Shown here piece after piece: positions 61,712 to 64,000 of a DNA stretch of 64,000 bases; within the stretch, counting starts at the first letter, position 1; every line of letters starts with the position of its first letter. A program made the position numbers and the translations under genes. The stretch covers positions 37,999,140 through 38,063,139 of the forward strand of contig NC_058342.1 of the NCBI RefSeq assembly GCF_905475395.1. Direction: 5' to 3'. Under the pieces are notes generated by a model. The model ran no database searches. It saw nothing but the letters and a program-made list of their open reading frames with translations, and was not told the DNA's origin. Source of the stretch: Chrysoperla carnea. Its lineage: Eukaryota > Arthropoda > Insecta > Neuroptera > Chrysopidae.

Positions 61712-64000
61712 TAGATATATAATGTATGTTGGTTCTATGTTCAAAATCAAACCTTTCTATTCGCTTGCACTGCGCTTTTCCAAATCATTTTATTTTATTA
61801 CAATGTATCTTAAAAGTCATCATTCTTCATTCTATACACAACAAATGCATTTCAAAAATCTCCTAGGTGCTCTTATTTATTTCAAAATTTGATCTTATCG
61901 CATACAAATAGTGTCACAGATTGGGATACGCCAACTATAATCCTTGATGTTTCAGATTGTCTTTACAAGAATAACGCAAACGATAAGAAACCCGTAGGCT
62001 CTAGTTAACTCGACTCCATTAGAAGCAGCATCATATTAATAAAAGTATCAGTGAAATGAATCAATCGTTCCCATTTGAGTCCTCTTAGGTTGTTACATAT
62101 ATTTTATAATCTAGTCAAAACTTGAATGCAATTCTTGAAGACTTCTTTTGAAACACATGGTGAATTACAAAGAATCTAATTAGTAGTTATAGAATTTAAT
62201 ATATTGGTAACCAATTCCTAGTATAAATGGTCAAAAGTCTTTGATGTTATTTATTATCCCATCCCAGTCCTATTTGATGAAAATGTGATATTGTTAGTTA
62301 ATTAAATGTAATTTTGTAGTTCAAACTAAAACCAACAAAGGACTAAACAAATATCAATTGTAAAAATTTAAATGAAACACAAACACCTCTCATACCCTTC
62401 ATTCCTGATAGCTCCCTGATCGTGTTCCCTTGCGTTCCCTTCACATTCACTTTAAACCCATTAAGAGGAAATCTTTAGATATCTATTTTACAAATTAGAA
62501 ATTCGCTTAGAATGTTCGCAAGCAAAATATTTTTGAAGGCGTTTTGAAATAATCGAATATAAGCCAAAAAAGTATCCATTCTAGGAATGAATAGTTTTTG
62601 AAAATTATCTCAACAATTCATATTCATGAAAACATTTAGTTGGAAACGCTTCAGTAGCTACAAATCAAAGATAAGTCTTTTCACAGTTTGTACTTTGGAT
62701 GGCGATTTTGTGAATCACTCTTTTAATAAAACTAACAAAAGATAAAAACATGGTCGGATTTGTATGGTCAACAAATTAGATACATTTTCATTCACAATTC
62801 AATAATGAAGAAATACGGAAAAACGGAGAAAGTTATTTAATTTTCTTTTTATTAAAAAAAAAGGAATAATTTTTTTTTTTAATTAAAAGATCGAAAGCGT
62901 TGTTGTTAATATCGGAAGTTCATCATTCATCTATTGTTTGTTCACGGATGTTCAATTTTTAATTTTCTAATATTAAAAACATACCCAAAACAATATCATT
63001 ATTACAAATTGAAAAAAGTATTTAAGAAAATTTTAAAATACCTTTTTTGTACAAACTTTATTCAAAACTCTCACATTATTTATAAATCAACTCCAACAAA
63101 GAAAAAACCGAAATATTGGCGACGATCTTACAATATAAAAATGTACATTTCGGTTATAACGCCTATTCATTCAGAGCCGAAATTGTTGGTTCCGTAAATA
63201 TATCCGATTTTATTATCTTCTCTTTTGAGGAGACAGTGATTGTGATTGAATTATAAACGAAACGGCATTCAACAGCCAGCATCCTCCGGTTTCCTAATTA
63301 CTACCTAAGACATGAATATTAAGATAATTAATTGCTAATAATAACGATGTTCCATGTGCCCATTTAATTGATTAACTAATATTCAGTATTCAATTTATAT
63401 TGAAACGATACACACTGCTACCGTTAACATACGCTATAAAACACTATTTTTAACACTTAAACAACAACAAGAAACGATAAGAACATAGTTCCTAGCGGGT
63501 GTACCACGATACTTCTCATTCTATTAATAAGAATATGTAAAGGTGGTCTTGATTCGATTTATTTGGAATCATTTATTTTTAATTTTTGAACATAAAGTCA
63601 ATAGATACTGGTACTTTTCTCGAAAGCTAATAAAAACGTAACAAGGTAATTAAAACAACTCTGTTAGTATCAAAATAATTGGTTTCAAATATTTTTCGCA
63701 GAAAAAAGGTTAAAATTAGTGAATATAAAATAAAATAGGAATGAAATTATGAAATCATATCAAAAAATTGAAACGTAATATAATATGTGATGTGAAGTGA
63801 TGTAATGTGTTAATATTAAACGTTATTGTTATATGTGGGTTAACGTTAAAGGACGGACGGCTTTTAAAAAAGGTTACAGTCAAATTGGGATTGAATTCAA
63901 ACCCACATTGAATTATTCAACAAATAATTACTGCTATCAAATTTTATAACAATTTCAATTCGTTTCATTTTTTTTATATTTTGTTATTTCAAATTGAATT

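Larger units (their letters stand above)
59142..64000 (-). other. Presumed Dpr intron, no exon found
   Basis: The stretch lies 5' of the penultimate Dpr exon. I looked on the minus strand for the expected Ig exon ending in a W-Y/H-H-N type sequence before a donor and did not find one. It holds repeat fragments (60,555-60,670; 60,985-61,260), a (TA)n run at 61,681-61,711, a TTTCCAT array at 61,537-61,557, and a weak inverted pair around the motif ATAGATGG/CCATCTAT (about 61,399 and 61,494). Otherwise AT-rich DNA with nothing recognised. Confidence 0.5.

Noticed and set aside
1..64000. tRNA genes and well-known conserved microRNAs
   Set aside because: No B-box-like GGTTCGAATCC and no let-7, bantam or mir-1 mature sequence was seen by eye; a proper scan was not possible.

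Overview
The window is AT-rich eukaryotic DNA, almost certainly from an insect. Two recognisable genes of insect families lie on the minus strand, both split by introns with canonical GT/AG borders. The surrounding 60 kb is low-GC non-coding DNA full of short interspersed repeats, small inverted-repeat transposons and simple tandem arrays. There are no operons, tRNAs or CRISPR arrays. Nearly all open frames of 60-100 codons here are chance frames.

Layout. 1-32,000 holds no confident gene. It carries transposon debris (Helitron-like, pogo-like MITE, an inverted-repeat element) and many minisatellites. 32,221-32,640 is a decayed LINE RNase H region. 36,388-49,789 (minus) is a chitin-binding, peritrophin-like cuticular protein gene (CPAP1 class), modelled here as five coding exons. 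These are a signal-peptide exon (49,747-49,789), a probable second exon (40,053-40,187), a short third exon (37,719-37,825), a long Thr/Ser-rich exon (36,888-37,655) and the terminal exon (36,388-36,621). The reading phases agree across all junctions and give a predicted secreted protein of about 428 residues with one six-cysteine chitin-binding domain. Its introns contain a 1-kb inverted-terminal-repeat element with an internal degenerate array, a 390-bp foldback, and TA-flanked MITEs.

58,236-59,141 (minus) is the 3' end of a Dpr-family gene, a neuronal immunoglobulin-superfamily cell-surface protein. The last two coding exons are present: the second half of the second Ig domain, and the C-terminal tail with one hydrophobic segment. 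The rest of the gene lies beyond 59,142, apparently outside the window, so 59,142-64,000 is read as Dpr intron. The two genes run in the same direction, the CPAP1 gene beginning roughly 8.4 kb downstream of the Dpr stop. Nothing suggests joint function: one product is extracellular cuticle matrix, the other a neuronal adhesion molecule.

The most unusual sequence-level observations are eleven unrelated short tandem arrays that share a 7-bp unit, a repeat family whose copies encode a shared peptide, and the 40.5-41.6 kb element. All calls come from reading the sequence; no database search was run.
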